Of a stretch of DNA of 64,000 bases, positions 42,060 to 51,129 are shown piece after piece (the first letter of the stretch is position 1; each line of letters starts with the position of its first letter). Position numbers and translations under genes: made by a program. Source of the DNA: Pseudomonas akapageensis (GTDB lineage: Bacteria > Pseudomonadota > Gammaproteobacteria > Pseudomonadales > Pseudomonadaceae); assembly GCF_011355085.1 (NCBI RefSeq), contig NZ_VXCP01000010.1, positions 111,047 to 175,046 on the forward strand. Reading direction: 5' to 3'. The notes under the pieces were generated by a model, which had not been told where the DNA came from, did not search any database, and worked only from the letters and a program-made list of their open reading frames with translations.

Positions 42060-42335
42060 ATGAGCGACAACAAGCTTATCGAGTCCACATCCTTGCAGCG
42101 TCAATCCGAACATAACGTCCAGGGCTGGGAGCGAGCAGGCTCCGTTGCCGGCGGCGTCATCATGGTCGGCAAGGGATTGCGCCGTGGCGGGCTGTTCGGG
42201 TTGATCCAGGTCGCCATCGGCGGCGTCGCCCTGGCCCGCGGCATTACCGGGCACAGTTCGGCCAAGAGTTTGCTGGAGAAGGGGCGACGCGATATCGACA
42301 ATGTCAGGTCGCGGCTGATGGACCGCAAGCCCTGA
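42060..42335 (+). CDS. DUF2892 (YgaP-like) small membrane protein
   Basis: A 91-residue protein with a hydrophobic middle: RAGSVAGGVIMVGKGLRRGGLFGLIQVAIGGVALARGITGHSS, which fits the DUF2892/YgaP-type membrane hairpin. The N-terminus (SDNKLIESTSLQRQSEHNVQGWE) is polar and the C-terminus is charged. The function is unknown. The GAGGAAC box lies nine bases from the SpoU gene's stop, so co-transcription is likely. Confidence 0.78.
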   Translation: MSDNKLIESTSLQRQSEHNVQGWERAGSVAGGVIMVGKGLRRGGLFGLIQVAIGGVALARGITGHSSAKSLLEKGRRDIDNVRSRLMDRKP

Positions 42336-42354
42336 GGCGAATCCGAGATTTTTA

Positions 42355-42460
42355 CGACCGCTGCGCGGCCGAGCGCAGCCTTCGGCAGCGGCTACAGAGG
42401 TCGGCGTAACTGGCCCGGCGTAGCCGCTGCCGCAGGCTGCGCTCGGCCGCGAAGCGGTCG
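42355..42460. repeat. 106-base inverted repeat (second repeat class)
   Basis: The left arm (42355-42395, CGACCGCTGCGCGGCCGAGC... GGCTAC) and right arm (42420-42460) are inverted copies with a few mismatches around a 24-base spacer. Its sequence is GC rich and unrelated to both the REP units and the 8503-8620 element. It fills the gap between the DUF2892 and M61-like genes, which converge. Confidence 0.82.
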
Positions 42461-42469
42461 CAAAACGGG

Positions 42470-43696
42470 CTATTGCAACAACTTCGAAGCCAGCACCCGC
42501 GAAGGCCCACCGATCACGCTTTCACTGAGCTGAATGAATTCGGGGGTGCTGACCGTGCCCAGGCGCATCAACCCCTGGGTGACATCGTCCAGCGAACGCT
42601 TGTCGCGGGTCTGCAGGCGGATTTCGCGGTCCAGGTCCTGCAGCAGCAACACCGTGCGGGCAATAGTCGACTGATCGATCCGTTCGCCGCGCAAGGTCGT
42701 GACCTTGCGACTTTCCTTGGTCAGGTGCAGTTGCAGATTCTGATAGCGTTCATCGCTCATGCCGCCGGCGCGACGAACCAATTCGATGGCGTAATACTCG
42801 GCCAGGCCCTTGTCGATCCAGTCACTGCGCTGGCTGCCCTGGATCCGCCCGAATACCCGTACCAGCTCCCGAACCAAAGGGCTGGATCCGCTTTCGCTGA
42901 CCAGAGGCCGCGCACTGTGCAGGAAGATCGAATTGTCCGCGCCAATGGCTACGCGCCACATCGGGTCGCCAGCGCCCACAATCAGCAGCTTTGGCGGCGT
43001 GCGCGGGAACACCGATTGCAACTGCGGCCAGACGAAAGTCATGAGCGTCAGGACATCCATCCTGCGCATACCCTGGGACTGGGGCGCGGCGACGCTGACT
43101 TCGCTCTCGCCCAGGCGGGTCCGGCGCGTGCCGATGGTACCGGCGAGCATCCATCCGGTCGGACGGTCGAACAACCGTGAAACATTGTCGATGCGAAAGC
43201 GGTTCTTGCCGATGCGCGGCCAGGCCGTTTCAACGCTTTTCCAGCCGGCCGGCAGCTCGAAGGTCAGGCGGCTCACCAGTTCGATGCCATCCTGCTGGTC
43301 GAGGCGTGCCGAAGGCACCAGGTCGTCGCCGCGAAACAGTGCCCAGTTTGGCGTCATGCGACTGTCGAAGCTGCCGGACTTGAGCGGATGGCTGAGCTTT
43401 ACCCGGTAACTCAGATTGGCCTTGCCTGGCGCAGGATGCCATTGGCCACGCCTGGCATCGGCTTGCAGCTGCCAACTGCCATCGGCCTTGAAGTCGGTGT
43501 AGGCCCCCTGCTCGCCCAGGTTGAAATCCAGACTGCGCACCGCCGCGCCCTCGGCCAGGGTCAGCTGGACCTCGGCCTGATCACTGGCTGGCAACAATTG
43601 AACCCGGTATTCCAGATCGACCTTTTTCGCCGCCCACAGCGGTGTACTCAATACCAGCAGTAACCCAGTCAGCGCCAATCGGCCACACGCACGCAT
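42470..43696 (-). CDS. Exported M61-like protein with degenerate peptidase site
   Basis: A 408-residue protein with signal peptide (MRACGRLALTGLLLVLSTPLWA). The first half is beta-rich (RVQLLPASDQAEVQLTLAEG ... LSYRVKLSHPLKSG ... LVSRLTFELPAGWKSVETAWP), like the N-terminal domain of M61 glycyl aminopeptidases. At ~285-315 it has LVRELVRVFGRIQGSQRSDWIDKGLAEYYAIEL: the spacing fits HExxH then WxxEG, but HExxH reads RELVR and the later Glu is Lys, so zinc ligands are missing. It is probably a non-catalytic family member. It follows YcgN after 26 bases on the same strand. Confidence 0.72.
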   Translation of the reverse strand: MRACGRLALTGLLLVLSTPLWAAKKVDLEYRVQLLPASDQAEVQLTLAEGAAVRSLDFNLGEQGAYTDFKADGSWQLQADARRGQWHPAPGKANLSYRVKLSHPLKSGSFDSRMTPNWALFRGDDLVPSARLDQQDGIELVSRLTFELPAGWKSVETAWPRIGKNRFRIDNVSRLFDRPTGWMLAGTIGTRRTRLGESEVSVAAPQSQGMRRMDVLTLMTFVWPQLQSVFPRTPPKLLIVGAGDPMWRVAIGADNSIFLHSARPLVSESGSSPLVRELVRVFGRIQGSQRSDWIDKGLAEYYAIELVRRAGGMSDERYQNLQLHLTKESRKVTTLRGERIDQSTIARTVLLLQDLDREIRLQTRDKRSLDDVTQGLMRLGTVSTPEFIQLSESVIGGPSRVLASKLLQ

Positions 43697-43722
43697 ACAG
43701 ACTCCCTTCGACCTGGCCGGCG

Positions 43723-44172
43723 TCAACCCGCTCGAAAAATCAGATAATCTTCCCAGTCGTCTTCGTCGACGCTCTTCTCACTGAGCATGCGCCCGGACTG
43801 GGAAATCCGCTGTTTGTGCACCTGCTCGCGATCGCCGCAGACCAAATGGTGCCAGAGGGGCAAGTCCTTGCCCTCGCTGACCAGGCGATAGCCACAGGTC
43901 GGTGGCAGCCACTTGAACTGATCGGCCTTGCCCGGCGTGAGCTGGATGCAATCGGGTACTTCAGCGCGGCGATTGCTGTAGTCGGTGCACTGGCAGGTGT
44001 TCAAGTCCAGCAGCTTGCAGGCGATGCGCGTGTAATAGACGCTATTGTCGTCTTCATCCTCGAGCTTTTGCAGGCAGCACAGGCCACAGCCGTCACACAG
44101 CGACTCCCATTCCCCCTGATCGAGTTGCTCGAGGGTCTTGCGCATCCAGAAGGGTTTGACTTCAGCAGTCAT
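43723..44172 (-). CDS. ycgN: YcgN family cysteine-cluster protein
   Basis: A 149-residue YcgN protein. The Cys cluster [17 protein letters not shown] at ~26-42 with later [17 protein letters not shown] and PDCIQL is the UPF0260 signature; it may bind Fe-S or zinc. The function is unknown, but the gene is highly conserved in gamma-proteobacteria. The ATG at 44172 is well placed. Confidence 0.9.
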   Translation of the reverse strand: MTAEVKPFWMRKTLEQLDQGEWESLCDGCGLCCLQKLEDEDDNSVYYTRIACKLLDLNTCQCTDYSNRRAEVPDCIQLTPGKADQFKWLPPTCGYRLVSEGKDLPLWHHLVCGDREQVHKQRISQSGRMLSEKSVDEDDWEDYLIFRAG

Positions 44173-44348
44173 GGTGGCGGTGTCCTGTTTCGAAATTGCA
44201 GTGCAGCCATAAAAAGGCCGCCAGTCTAGTGCGCCGGGACTGTGGGGCCAAGTGCGGGCGACTGTCGGTACCTGGACCTGTCCTGGCGCTTGTCAGCGAG
44301 CAGCCGGCGCAGTAGCTTGCGCTCCTCACCCATAGAAAGGAACTCGAC

Positions 44349-44942
44349 ATGAGTGCCAACCCTCGCGTTGCCGAATACGCCATCGATGCCCAATTCATCA
44401 ATCGCTGGTCACCCCGTGCATTCACCTCTGAAAGCATTGCCGAAGAAACCCTGCTGGGCTTCTTCGAAGCCGCCCGCTGGGCCCCTTCCGCGTACAACTC
44501 GCAACCTTGGCGCTTTCTTTATGCACGCCGCGATACGCCGCACTGGGAGCGCTTCCTGGGCCTGCTCAACGAGTTCAACCGCAGCTGGGCACAGCACGCC
44601 TCGGCGCTGGTGATCGTCATGTCCAAGACCACCTTCACCGCGCCCGGCACCAGCGAAGAAACCCCTGCCCTGTCGCACTCCTTTGACACGGGCTCGGCCT
44701 GGGGTCACCTGGCGCTGCAAGCGAGCCTGGATGGCTGGCATACCCACGCCATGGCCGGCTTCGACCAGGCGCTGACACGCCAGGAACTGAACATCCCTGA
44801 AGGCTATGCCCTGCATGCAGCCGTGGCCATTGGCAAGTTGGGTGACAAGGCGAGCCTGGCCGAAGGCCTGCAGGCCCGCGAAGTGCCGAGCCCGCGTCGC
44901 CCCCTGAGCGAATTGGTGGCCGAAGGCGACTTCAGCCTGTAA
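44349..44942 (+). CDS. Nitroreductase family protein
   Basis: A 197-residue FMN-dependent nitroreductase-like protein. FINRWSPRAFTSESI supplies the N-terminal phosphate/FMN Arg-Ser, AARWAPSAYNSQPWRFLYA the FMN Pro-Ser-x-x-Asn-x-Gln-Pro-Trp motif, and SAWGHLALQASLDGWHTHAMAGFD the dimer helix. It reduces nitro or quinone compounds with NAD(P)H; the natural substrate is unknown. The ATG at 44349 follows AAAGGAAC. It stands alone. Confidence 0.9.
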   Translation: MSANPRVAEYAIDAQFINRWSPRAFTSESIAEETLLGFFEAARWAPSAYNSQPWRFLYARRDTPHWERFLGLLNEFNRSWAQHASALVIVMSKTTFTAPGTSEETPALSHSFDTGSAWGHLALQASLDGWHTHAMAGFDQALTRQELNIPEGYALHAAVAIGKLGDKASLAEGLQAREVPSPRRPLSELVAEGDFSL

Positions 44943-44981
44943 TGGCTTGCGGTCCGCGCATTTGTAGCGCGGACCGCCCCC

Positions 44982-45914
44982 TCAATAGCCGCGCTGAAAA
45001 TCCACTTCGCCACGCAGCGGCTGGCCAGCCTTGTAAGCCCGCAGATTATCGATGAACAACTGCACCATGGCCGGCGGAGAGGTCGGTGCCGAACTGTGTC
45101 CGGTCAACAGCAAGCCCCAGGCAGTCCAGAAGGGGTGGCGCTGCGGCAACGGCTCCTGACGGCACACGTCGATCACGGCACCGGCCAGATGGCCCTGTTT
45201 CAAGGCTTCGACCAGGTCCGCATCGACGACCGCCACACCACGGCCGGCATTGATGAACAGCGCATCGGGGTTGAAGCGCTTGAACATGGCGGCGTCGTAC
45301 AAATCGTGGGTTGCAGGCGTGTCGGGCAACAGATTGACCACATAATCGACCTCACCGACCAGACGCCCCAGGTCTTGCAACCCGGCCACTTCGATAAATG
45401 GCGCTTGAGTGCGCGTCTGGCTGGCAATGCCGTACAGCTTTACACCGAACGGCAGCAGAAAGTCGGCAACGCTCTGGCCGATGTCGCCAGTCCCGACAAT
45501 CAGCACCTTGCGCCCTGCCAGACTGCGGCCCGGGCGGTTGTCCCACTTGCGTTCAACCTGACTGACCAGCCGCGCCAGCACTTCACGCTCGTGACCGAGC
45601 ATGTAGGTCAGCACATACTCGGCCATGACTTGACCGAAGATGCCCACGGCGCGGGTCAGGCGATAGTCCCGGGGCAAGCCATCGGCCAGTAGCGGAGTGA
45701 TGCCTGCCCAGGTCGATTGCAGCCACTGGGGCTGATGGCCTTGTCGCAGCAAGGTCGCCAACAGATCTGGCTGGCCCAGCCAGACCGGACAATCGGCCGC
45801 GAGCCCGGCCAACTCGGCCGAGTCACCGCTGGTCAAGACCTCCAGGTCCGGGGCGGCCTCGCGCAGCAGTTGAGCGTAGAGGGCGTAATCCTGTTCAGCG
45901 ATCAGCACGCGCAT
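44982..45914 (-). CDS. D-2-hydroxyacid dehydrogenase
   Basis: A 310-residue NAD(P)-dependent 2-hydroxyacid dehydrogenase of the GhrA-like kind. The nucleotide-binding loop is VLIVGTGDIGQSVADFLLPFG (~135-155), with NLLPDTPATHDLYDAAMF and INAGRGVAVVDADLVEAL after it. The catalytic Arg is in the NAGRG segment, Glu in QEPLPQRHPFW and His in LTGHSSAPT. It reduces glyoxylate, hydroxypyruvate or a similar keto acid; exact substrate unknown. Confidence 0.9.
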   Translation of the reverse strand: MRVLIAEQDYALYAQLLREAAPDLEVLTSGDSAELAGLAADCPVWLGQPDLLATLLRQGHQPQWLQSTWAGITPLLADGLPRDYRLTRAVGIFGQVMAEYVLTYMLGHEREVLARLVSQVERKWDNRPGRSLAGRKVLIVGTGDIGQSVADFLLPFGVKLYGIASQTRTQAPFIEVAGLQDLGRLVGEVDYVVNLLPDTPATHDLYDAAMFKRFNPDALFINAGRGVAVVDADLVEALKQGHLAGAVIDVCRQEPLPQRHPFWTAWGLLLTGHSSAPTSPPAMVQLFIDNLRAYKAGQPLRGEVDFQRGY

Positions 45915-46030
45915 GATTCAAAACCTTTCCAATAGCCACGCCTGCGGCCAGGGCCGGGAATGTCCCGACGCGCTCGACCTCAGGGGAAATACCTGTCGAT
46001 TATCGCAGTAAAACGGGGGTTATGACCGAT

Positions 46031-46324
46031 TCAGACCGGATCGTTGCGGCGCAACAATTCTTCGGGCAAGTGCTCGATGTATTCGTCTTCGGCAGGTGGC
46101 ATCTGCAGGTGATACCCCTGCTTTTCGAGGTTTTCCAGCACCAGCTGGATATCTTCGCGGGCCAGTGTGCGCTCCGGTGTCAGGACCAGATCGAAGGCAT
46201 GCTGCGGTTTGCCAAAGGCCGGCAACAGGCCTTCAGGTACGCGCTCCAGGCCATCGGCCTTGAGCACATAGAGATACATCTCGTTGCGGCGCGGGCTTTT
46301 ATAGATCGAACAAATACGTTTCAT
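46031..46324 (-). CDS. ycgL: YcgL domain protein
   Basis: A 97-residue YcgL protein: [54 protein letters not shown]..., the full small domain of UPF0745/YcgL. The role is unknown. The start ATG at 46324 overlaps the rnd stop by four bases. This rnd-ycgL pairing, with ycgN near, is typical of pseudomonads. Confidence 0.9.
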   Translation of the reverse strand: MKRICSIYKSPRRNEMYLYVLKADGLERVPEGLLPAFGKPQHAFDLVLTPERTLAREDIQLVLENLEKQGYHLQMPPAEDEYIEHLPEELLRRNDPV

Positions 46325-47454
46325 GGCTGTTCTCCTGCAGTGGCGAGGCTGTCGAGCAGCGCCTGGCCCATCAGTTCGCGCCGCCAGCCGCGCAACGAAT
46401 CGGGCAATTGGTAGGGTCCGTTGGGGTAGCCGCTCTTGAGCAGGGCTTCCAGGGTTTTCTTGCGCAACATCAATTCGGGAGCGATGTTCAGCCGCTCGGC
46501 CTCGGCCTGGCCGATACTGCGCAATTGCTTGAGCAGCGCCGCGGCTTCGATCGGCAGGGGCTCGGGCAGCGCCGGTGGCCATTGCGCTGGCGGGATGCTG
46601 GCGGCTTGCTTGATCAGGCCAAGCAGGAATTCGCCGTCCTGACGCACGGTACGCGGGTGCATGTCTTCGATTTTCGCCAGGGCCGACAAGTTGTCCGGCT
46701 GCGTCCTGGCCAGCGGCCACAACGAATGCTCGCGAATTATCCGGTTGCGTGGCAGGTCCCTGGCGCGGGCCTCACGCTCGCGCCAGGCGCAAAGCTCGCG
46801 CAGCACCGCCAATTGCGCGCGGGACAGCTTCCAGGCCAGCTTGGCGTCACGGTACAGCTCGTTGGGGTCGATCTCGCGACGCAGTTGCGCCACCAGCTCG
46901 GCGCCGTCCTCGAGTACCCAGGCGTATTTTTCATCCGACAATTGCGGACGCAACTTTTCATAGACTTCGGCCAGGTGCACGGCGTCTTCGGCGGCGTAGC
47001 TCACCTGGGTTTCCGACAATGGACGCTGCAGCCAGTCCGACCGCGTCTCGCCCTTGGGCAGATCGATACCCAACACTTCCTGCACCAGGCGTGAGTAGCC
47101 CATGGAGAAGCCCAGGTTCAAGTAAGCCGCCGCCAGCTGAGTGTCGAACAACGGCGCGGGCAGGCTACCGGTCAGGCGCAGCAGCACCTCGAGGTCTTCG
47201 CTGCAGGCGTGCAGCACCTTGATCACCGCCGGATCGTCCAGCAGCGCCGCAAAGGGGCTCCAGTCGCTGATCAGCAAAGGGTCGATCAAATAGGCGCGCA
47301 CGCCATCACCGACCTGGATCAAACCGGCAATAGGGTAAAAGGTGTCAACCCGCATGAACTCGGTGTCGAGTGCAACGTACGGCAGGCGCAGCCACTGCGC
47401 GCAATGGCTGGCTAGGCTGGCGTCGTCGCCAATCCAGTGAATATCGATGGCCAC
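46321..47454 (-). CDS. rnd: Ribonuclease D
   Basis: A 377-residue RNase D. The DEDDy exonuclease domain is at ~1-170: [15 protein letters not shown] (Asp-x-Glu), [12 protein letters not shown] (Asp) and [11 protein letters not shown] (Tyr and Asp). Two HRDC helical domains follow ([24 protein letters not shown], then another near 300). It trims tRNA and other small RNA 3' ends with Mg2+. The start is GTG at 47454 with a GGGAGAG box. It is translationally coupled to ycgL. Confidence 0.94.
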   Translation of the reverse strand: MAIDIHWIGDDASLASHCAQWLRLPYVALDTEFMRVDTFYPIAGLIQVGDGVRAYLIDPLLISDWSPFAALLDDPAVIKVLHACSEDLEVLLRLTGSLPAPLFDTQLAAAYLNLGFSMGYSRLVQEVLGIDLPKGETRSDWLQRPLSETQVSYAAEDAVHLAEVYEKLRPQLSDEKYAWVLEDGAELVAQLRREIDPNELYRDAKLAWKLSRAQLAVLRELCAWREREARARDLPRNRIIREHSLWPLARTQPDNLSALAKIEDMHPRTVRQDGEFLLGLIKQAASIPPAQWPPALPEPLPIEAAALLKQLRSIGQAEAERLNIAPELMLRKKTLEALLKSGYPNGPYQLPDSLRGWRRELMGQALLDSLATAGEQP

Positions 47455-47553
47455 AAGGCTCTCCCTCGAACAATGGCGCGCAGTATATATCGGCGCTGGC
47501 CAATACTGGGCATTGACTCGACAGGAACGCCTCTCAAAGGCGTAGAAGCCCGC

Positions 47554-48183
47554 TCACGATCGCTTGCGCAGCACATAGACTCGCCACATGGCGATGCCCG
47601 GGACCAGATCCTGATGTGCAAGGATATCAAAACCGGCGGTCTGGAATTCGGCCTCGATACAGGCCTTGCTCACCACGAAGCGGTTGCCACTGGCGCCGAG
47701 CAGACGCTCTCGACGCTTGCGTCGCCAGGCCTTGAAGTTGCCATCGACCCAGAGCGAAAGGATCACGGTGTCACGGCTGACGCGCTGGAACTCGCGCAAA
47801 ATGGCCAGACGTTCTTCGCTGTCTTCGATCTGATGCAGCAATCGCATGCTGAAAATGCAGTCGACCGAGTTGCTGGTGAGCCCGGTGGCAAGCACTGGCG
47901 CCTGAAACGTCCTGATGCGCTGCAACACCTGCGGCGGATACGCCGTTGCCGCGCTCGCAAGACTCTCGGACGAAGGGTCGGCGGCCAGAATCACCCGATT
48001 GCCGTGTTCGGCCAGCACCGACCAGAACCTTCCTGCCCGGCATGGCATGTCCAGCACCAGCCCGGGCTCGCCGGCAACGGCCAGGGCATTACGGGCAAGC
48101 TGCCGCTCCCGCCAAAGGGAAAACCGTCGGAAAAGACCCTCCGATGGATCTTCACTCGGGGGTGGAGGTGGCTGGAAGAACAT
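47554..48183 (-). CDS. Class I SAM-dependent methyltransferase
   Basis: A 209-residue protein with Rossmann elements: GLVLDMPCRAGRFWSVLAEHGNRVILAADPSS (motif I and strand 2 with Asp), SVDCIFSMRLLHQIEDSEERLAILREFQRVSRDTVILSLW (motifs II-III). The N-terminus MFFQPPPPPSEDPSEG is proline-rich. The glycine-rich loop is Asp-x-Pro-Cys-x-Ala-Gly-Arg, a variant of the usual Asp-x-Gly-x-Gly. Substrate unknown; its partner may be the phosphoethanolamine transferase gene upstream (57 bases away). Confidence 0.85.
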   Translation of the reverse strand: MFFQPPPPPSEDPSEGLFRRFSLWRERQLARNALAVAGEPGLVLDMPCRAGRFWSVLAEHGNRVILAADPSSESLASAATAYPPQVLQRIRTFQAPVLATGLTSNSVDCIFSMRLLHQIEDSEERLAILREFQRVSRDTVILSLWVDGNFKAWRRKRRERLLGASGNRFVVSKACIEAEFQTAGFDILAHQDLVPGIAMWRVYVLRKRS

Positions 48184-48240
48184 TAACCGAGCATTCTCCG
48201 GGTCATTGGATTGGTTTTATGAAGCAAAAACCGTCGATCA

Positions 48241-49890
48241 CTATTCCGTCGCCAGGACGCCATCGAGCAAGGGGCCGCGACACGTGGAAAACATATCCAG
48301 TTGCGACTTGTACGCTTGCGTATTGACTTCCAGCAGACCAATCATCGAATGGAACAGGTTGTCCTGGCTCAACGGCATATTGCGTTGTTGCTGCAAGCAG
48401 TCGGTATTGACGGCAAAGGACCGTTTGTACGAATCGGAGAACCAGGCCAGCATGGCTACGTGCTTTTGCTGATCGGGCGCCAACATGTAAGGCGTGCCGT
48501 GGAGGAACAGGTTGTACTCACCCAACGACTCACCATGGTCCGACAGGTACAACATGGCGGTGTCCACCTTGCCCTGATTGGCACGCAGAATATCAATCAA
48601 TGAGGACAATACATGGTCGGTGTAGACCAGGGTATTGTCATAGGCATTGACGATACTTTCGCGGCTGCAATTGTTCAGTGCGTTGCTCTTGCACACAGGG
48701 GTGAACTTCTCGAACTCCTGAGGGTAGCGCTTGTAATACTCCGGTCCGTGGCTACCCATCTGGTGCAGTACCAGCACGGTATCCTGCTGCAAGTTATCGA
48801 TGAAGCTCTGCAAGCCCTGCAGAAGAATCTCATCGCGGCACTCGCTGTTGGCGCACAACACCGGATCCTTCAGGTTACTGACATCTTCGATGGTCACCCG
48901 GTCGCAGGTGCCCTTGCAGCCTGACTGGTTATCACGCCAGACCACATTCAAACCGGCTCGCTTGAGTACGTCGAGCAAGCCTTCCTGGTTCTTGGCCTTG
49001 CTCGCGACGTAATCCTTGCGACCAAAATCCGAGAACATGCACGGCACGGATACGGCGGTCTCGGTGCCACAGGAAGTGACATCGGTAAAGGCAATCAAAC
49101 CATGCTGCTTGCTCAGTTGCGGAGTCGTATCCCGGGCATAGCCCAGCACGCCGAAGTTTTCCGCCCGGGCACTTTCACCCACCACCAGAACGGTCAGTGA
49201 TTTACGCTCGCGGCGCTGCCAGGCATCGCCCTTGTGCGCATCTTCGGCAATCTTCACAAACGGTTGCTGTGCCGACGCTACTTGTTCTTTGAGATAACTG
49301 ATGGAAGCGCCAATGTAGTTGCTGGGCACCACCATCAAACGCAGTTCATGGTGATTGCGAAACAGCGAGGACAGGCCTTGATAGTTGGCCAGGGCCACAC
49401 CACCGATCACACTGCAGGACACCACCACGGCGCCCAACTTGACCAGCAACTCGCGGTGCCAGCGACGGTAATTGATGGGGGTCTTCCACAAGATGATGGA
49501 AGGCAGCACACCTAGAAAGAAGATATACAGTGCCAACTTCAACGAAAGCAGGCCACGTACTTCAGTCACGTTGGTTTCGGCAAAGTTGCGAAACATGCCT
49601 GGATCGATCAATACACCGTATTGACTCATGAAGTACGCCACGCTGGCGCTAATCATGAACAATGCAATCAGCACTGGCTTGAACACCCGTTTGAATGCCA
49701 GCAGGGTCAAAACAATATTGAAAATGCAGACAACCATGACGCCAAATGCGATACGCATGGCGACGCCCTTGCCATCTCCCGAGGTAATGGAGAACAAGTG
49801 CTGCCAGAGCACCAGATTGAAACCGAATAACAGGAAGACACTGGCGATCAGCGTCATCAATTCGGGGCGTACCGACTTGACCTTTAGCAT
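48241..49890 (-). CDS. eptA: Phosphoethanolamine transferase (EptA family)
   Basis: A 549-residue membrane-anchored alkaline-phosphatase-fold enzyme. Residues ~10-165 contain about five membrane segments. The soluble part contains VVGESARAENFGVLGYARDTTPQL (the zinc ligand Glu and nearby fold), the nucleophile Thr in SCGTETAVSVPCMF, HQMGSHGP and LSDHGESLGE, with Cys residues that should form disulfides. It adds phosphoethanolamine to lipid A phosphate. I start at the ATG at 49890; the longer frame to 50007 is not plausible. Confidence 0.9.
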   Translation of the reverse strand: MLKVKSVRPELMTLIASVFLLFGFNLVLWQHLFSITSGDGKGVAMRIAFGVMVVCIFNIVLTLLAFKRVFKPVLIALFMISASVAYFMSQYGVLIDPGMFRNFAETNVTEVRGLLSLKLALYIFFLGVLPSIILWKTPINYRRWHRELLVKLGAVVVSCSVIGGVALANYQGLSSLFRNHHELRLMVVPSNYIGASISYLKEQVASAQQPFVKIAEDAHKGDAWQRRERKSLTVLVVGESARAENFGVLGYARDTTPQLSKQHGLIAFTDVTSCGTETAVSVPCMFSDFGRKDYVASKAKNQEGLLDVLKRAGLNVVWRDNQSGCKGTCDRVTIEDVSNLKDPVLCANSECRDEILLQGLQSFIDNLQQDTVLVLHQMGSHGPEYYKRYPQEFEKFTPVCKSNALNNCSRESIVNAYDNTLVYTDHVLSSLIDILRANQGKVDTAMLYLSDHGESLGEYNLFLHGTPYMLAPDQQKHVAMLAWFSDSYKRSFAVNTDCLQQQRNMPLSQDNLFHSMIGLLEVNTQAYKSQLDMFSTCRGPLLDGVLATE

Positions 49891-50100
49891 GTTTGTCCGC
49901 TTTTGAAAAAAAAGAAGTGACGTCCACCGGGGTAACGGACCTCGGTCGACGACAGCACGCACTGTAGTCAGGTGGCCATCAATATTTCGTGAAAACGGCG
50001 GAAACAAGTGATTTGGGTGGGGGGGGTAAGCAGAAAATCCACGCGCTCACCGGCATTTGCTCAGGAGCGGGCCTCAGCGGCCCTACCCCTGCATCGTGCG

Positions 50101-50466
50101 CTATGCAGTCAGGTGCAACTTGGAATAAGAATCACGATCGATATCAAGAATCTCCACGCACAGCTGCACATCCAGGCCAGCCGGCCATTGCACAGCCTCA
50201 TTCAAGGCCGCCAGCAGGCTCTCCGACACCTGCTTTTTAACCTCTGGCGAGCGCCCGCTGAGAATGGCCAGCTTCACGTGCACGAATCCCCGCTCGGTCA
50301 TGGCGGTACCGATCCGAAAAACCCCGACCTGAACCGCTCGGCTCTTGATATCGATCTCGGAAGTGAACTGACCGCTGGCGACCAGCGCATGATTGAGCCG
50401 CAACAACACCTTGTCGGCATCCAGCTCAGGCAGGTTGTTGGTGTACTCCAGATGAAGATGAGGCAT
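50101..50466 (-). CDS. 5-carboxymethyl-2-hydroxymuconate isomerase-like tautomerase
   Basis: A 121-residue CHMI-family tautomerase. The N-terminus Met-Pro-His-Leu supplies the catalytic Pro after Met removal, followed by LEYTNNLPELDADKVLLRLNHALVASGQF and a C-terminal PEVKKQVSESLLAALNEAV helix and LCVEILDIDRDSYSKL. In 4-hydroxyphenylacetate breakdown, the HpaF/HpcD enzyme isomerises 5-carboxymethyl-2-hydroxymuconate; no other genes of that pathway are here, so its substrate is uncertain. The ATG at 50466 gives the exact start. Confidence 0.87.
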   Translation of the reverse strand: MPHLHLEYTNNLPELDADKVLLRLNHALVASGQFTSEIDIKSRAVQVGVFRIGTAMTERGFVHVKLAILSGRSPEVKKQVSESLLAALNEAVQWPAGLDVQLCVEILDIDRDSYSKLHLTA

Positions 50467-50635
50467 GACGACTCCGCGTGGCCGTAAAGAAAGCACCAGA
50501 CTAACGGGCCGCAACGAACTTATCGAGTACCGGCCTATAAGCCTGACGATCCGACCGATAGAGCGGACCAACGGCCAAATCACGACTATCCTGAAGGTCT
50601 CATGACTCCTGCACGAAACACGGAGAGGTGACGAG

Positions 50636-50893
50636 ATGCCAGTAAGACACAATCTGTACGAGGATTTGAAGCTGACAAAGGAAGAAGTCGAGCAACGCAG
50701 GAAAACTGACGAGAGGCTCGGCACGTTGCTGAGCAAATACGAAGAGCTGGACAAGCAGGTCCTGGATGCAGCAGCGAAATCAGCGCCGGACGATCAACTG
50801 AAAAAGCTCAAGGAAGAGCGCTTGCTGGCCAAGGACAAGATCGTCCAGCAACTGGAATACCCCAATTCGCGCGGAGCTGCGAAGCAGTTCTGA
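50636..50893 (+). CDS. DUF465 (YdcH-like) small coiled-coil protein
   Basis: An 85-residue all-helical protein of the YdcH type: residues ~8-45 and ~55-75 form charged helices (EDLKLTKEEVEQRRKTDERLGTLLSKYEELDKQVLDAA, LKKLKEERLLAKDKIVQQLEY). The function is unknown, and the protein is soluble. A CGGAGAGGTG box lies before the ATG at 50636. A clean terminator follows its stop. Confidence 0.82.
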   Translation: MPVRHNLYEDLKLTKEEVEQRRKTDERLGTLLSKYEELDKQVLDAAAKSAPDDQLKKLKEERLLAKDKIVQQLEYPNSRGAAKQF

Positions 50894-50903
50894 TACAGAA
50901 GCA

Positions 50904-50938
50904 AAAAGCCCCGTGACTCAACGAGTCACGGGGCTTTT
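50904..50938. terminator. Bidirectional Rho-independent terminator
   Basis: The stem AAAAGCCCCGTGACT / AGTCACGGGGCTTTT (15 bp, 50904-50918 with 50924-50938) has a five-base loop. T runs follow in both directions (TTTTC plus; TTTTTGC minus). It ends the ydcH-like gene on one side and tRNA-Ser on the other. Confidence 0.92.
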
Positions 50939-50945
50939 CAGTTTA

Positions 50946-51035
50946 TGGCGGAGAGATAGGGATTTGAACCCTAGGTACTGTCGCCAGTACAACGGATTTC
51001 GAATCCGTCCCGTTCGGCCACTCCGGCATCTCTCC
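50946..51035 (-). tRNA. tRNA-Ser (anticodon CGA)
   Basis: A 90-base class II tRNA. Acceptor GGAGAGA pairs with TCTCTCC, followed by encoded GCCA. The anticodon loop TTCGAAA gives anticodon CGA (decodes TCG), the variable arm is long (TGTACTGGCGACAGTACC), and the T loop is TTCAAAT. It lies downstream of purC on the same strand, the usual order in pseudomonads. Confidence 0.97.
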
Positions 51036-51129
51036 AGTGGCGCGCATGATACCAGCACATTAACCAAAGGCGAAGCCCCCAAGCGAAAAAAAATCGCGTT
51101 TTATCAGGAGCTTGCACCTTTTGGTCGAT

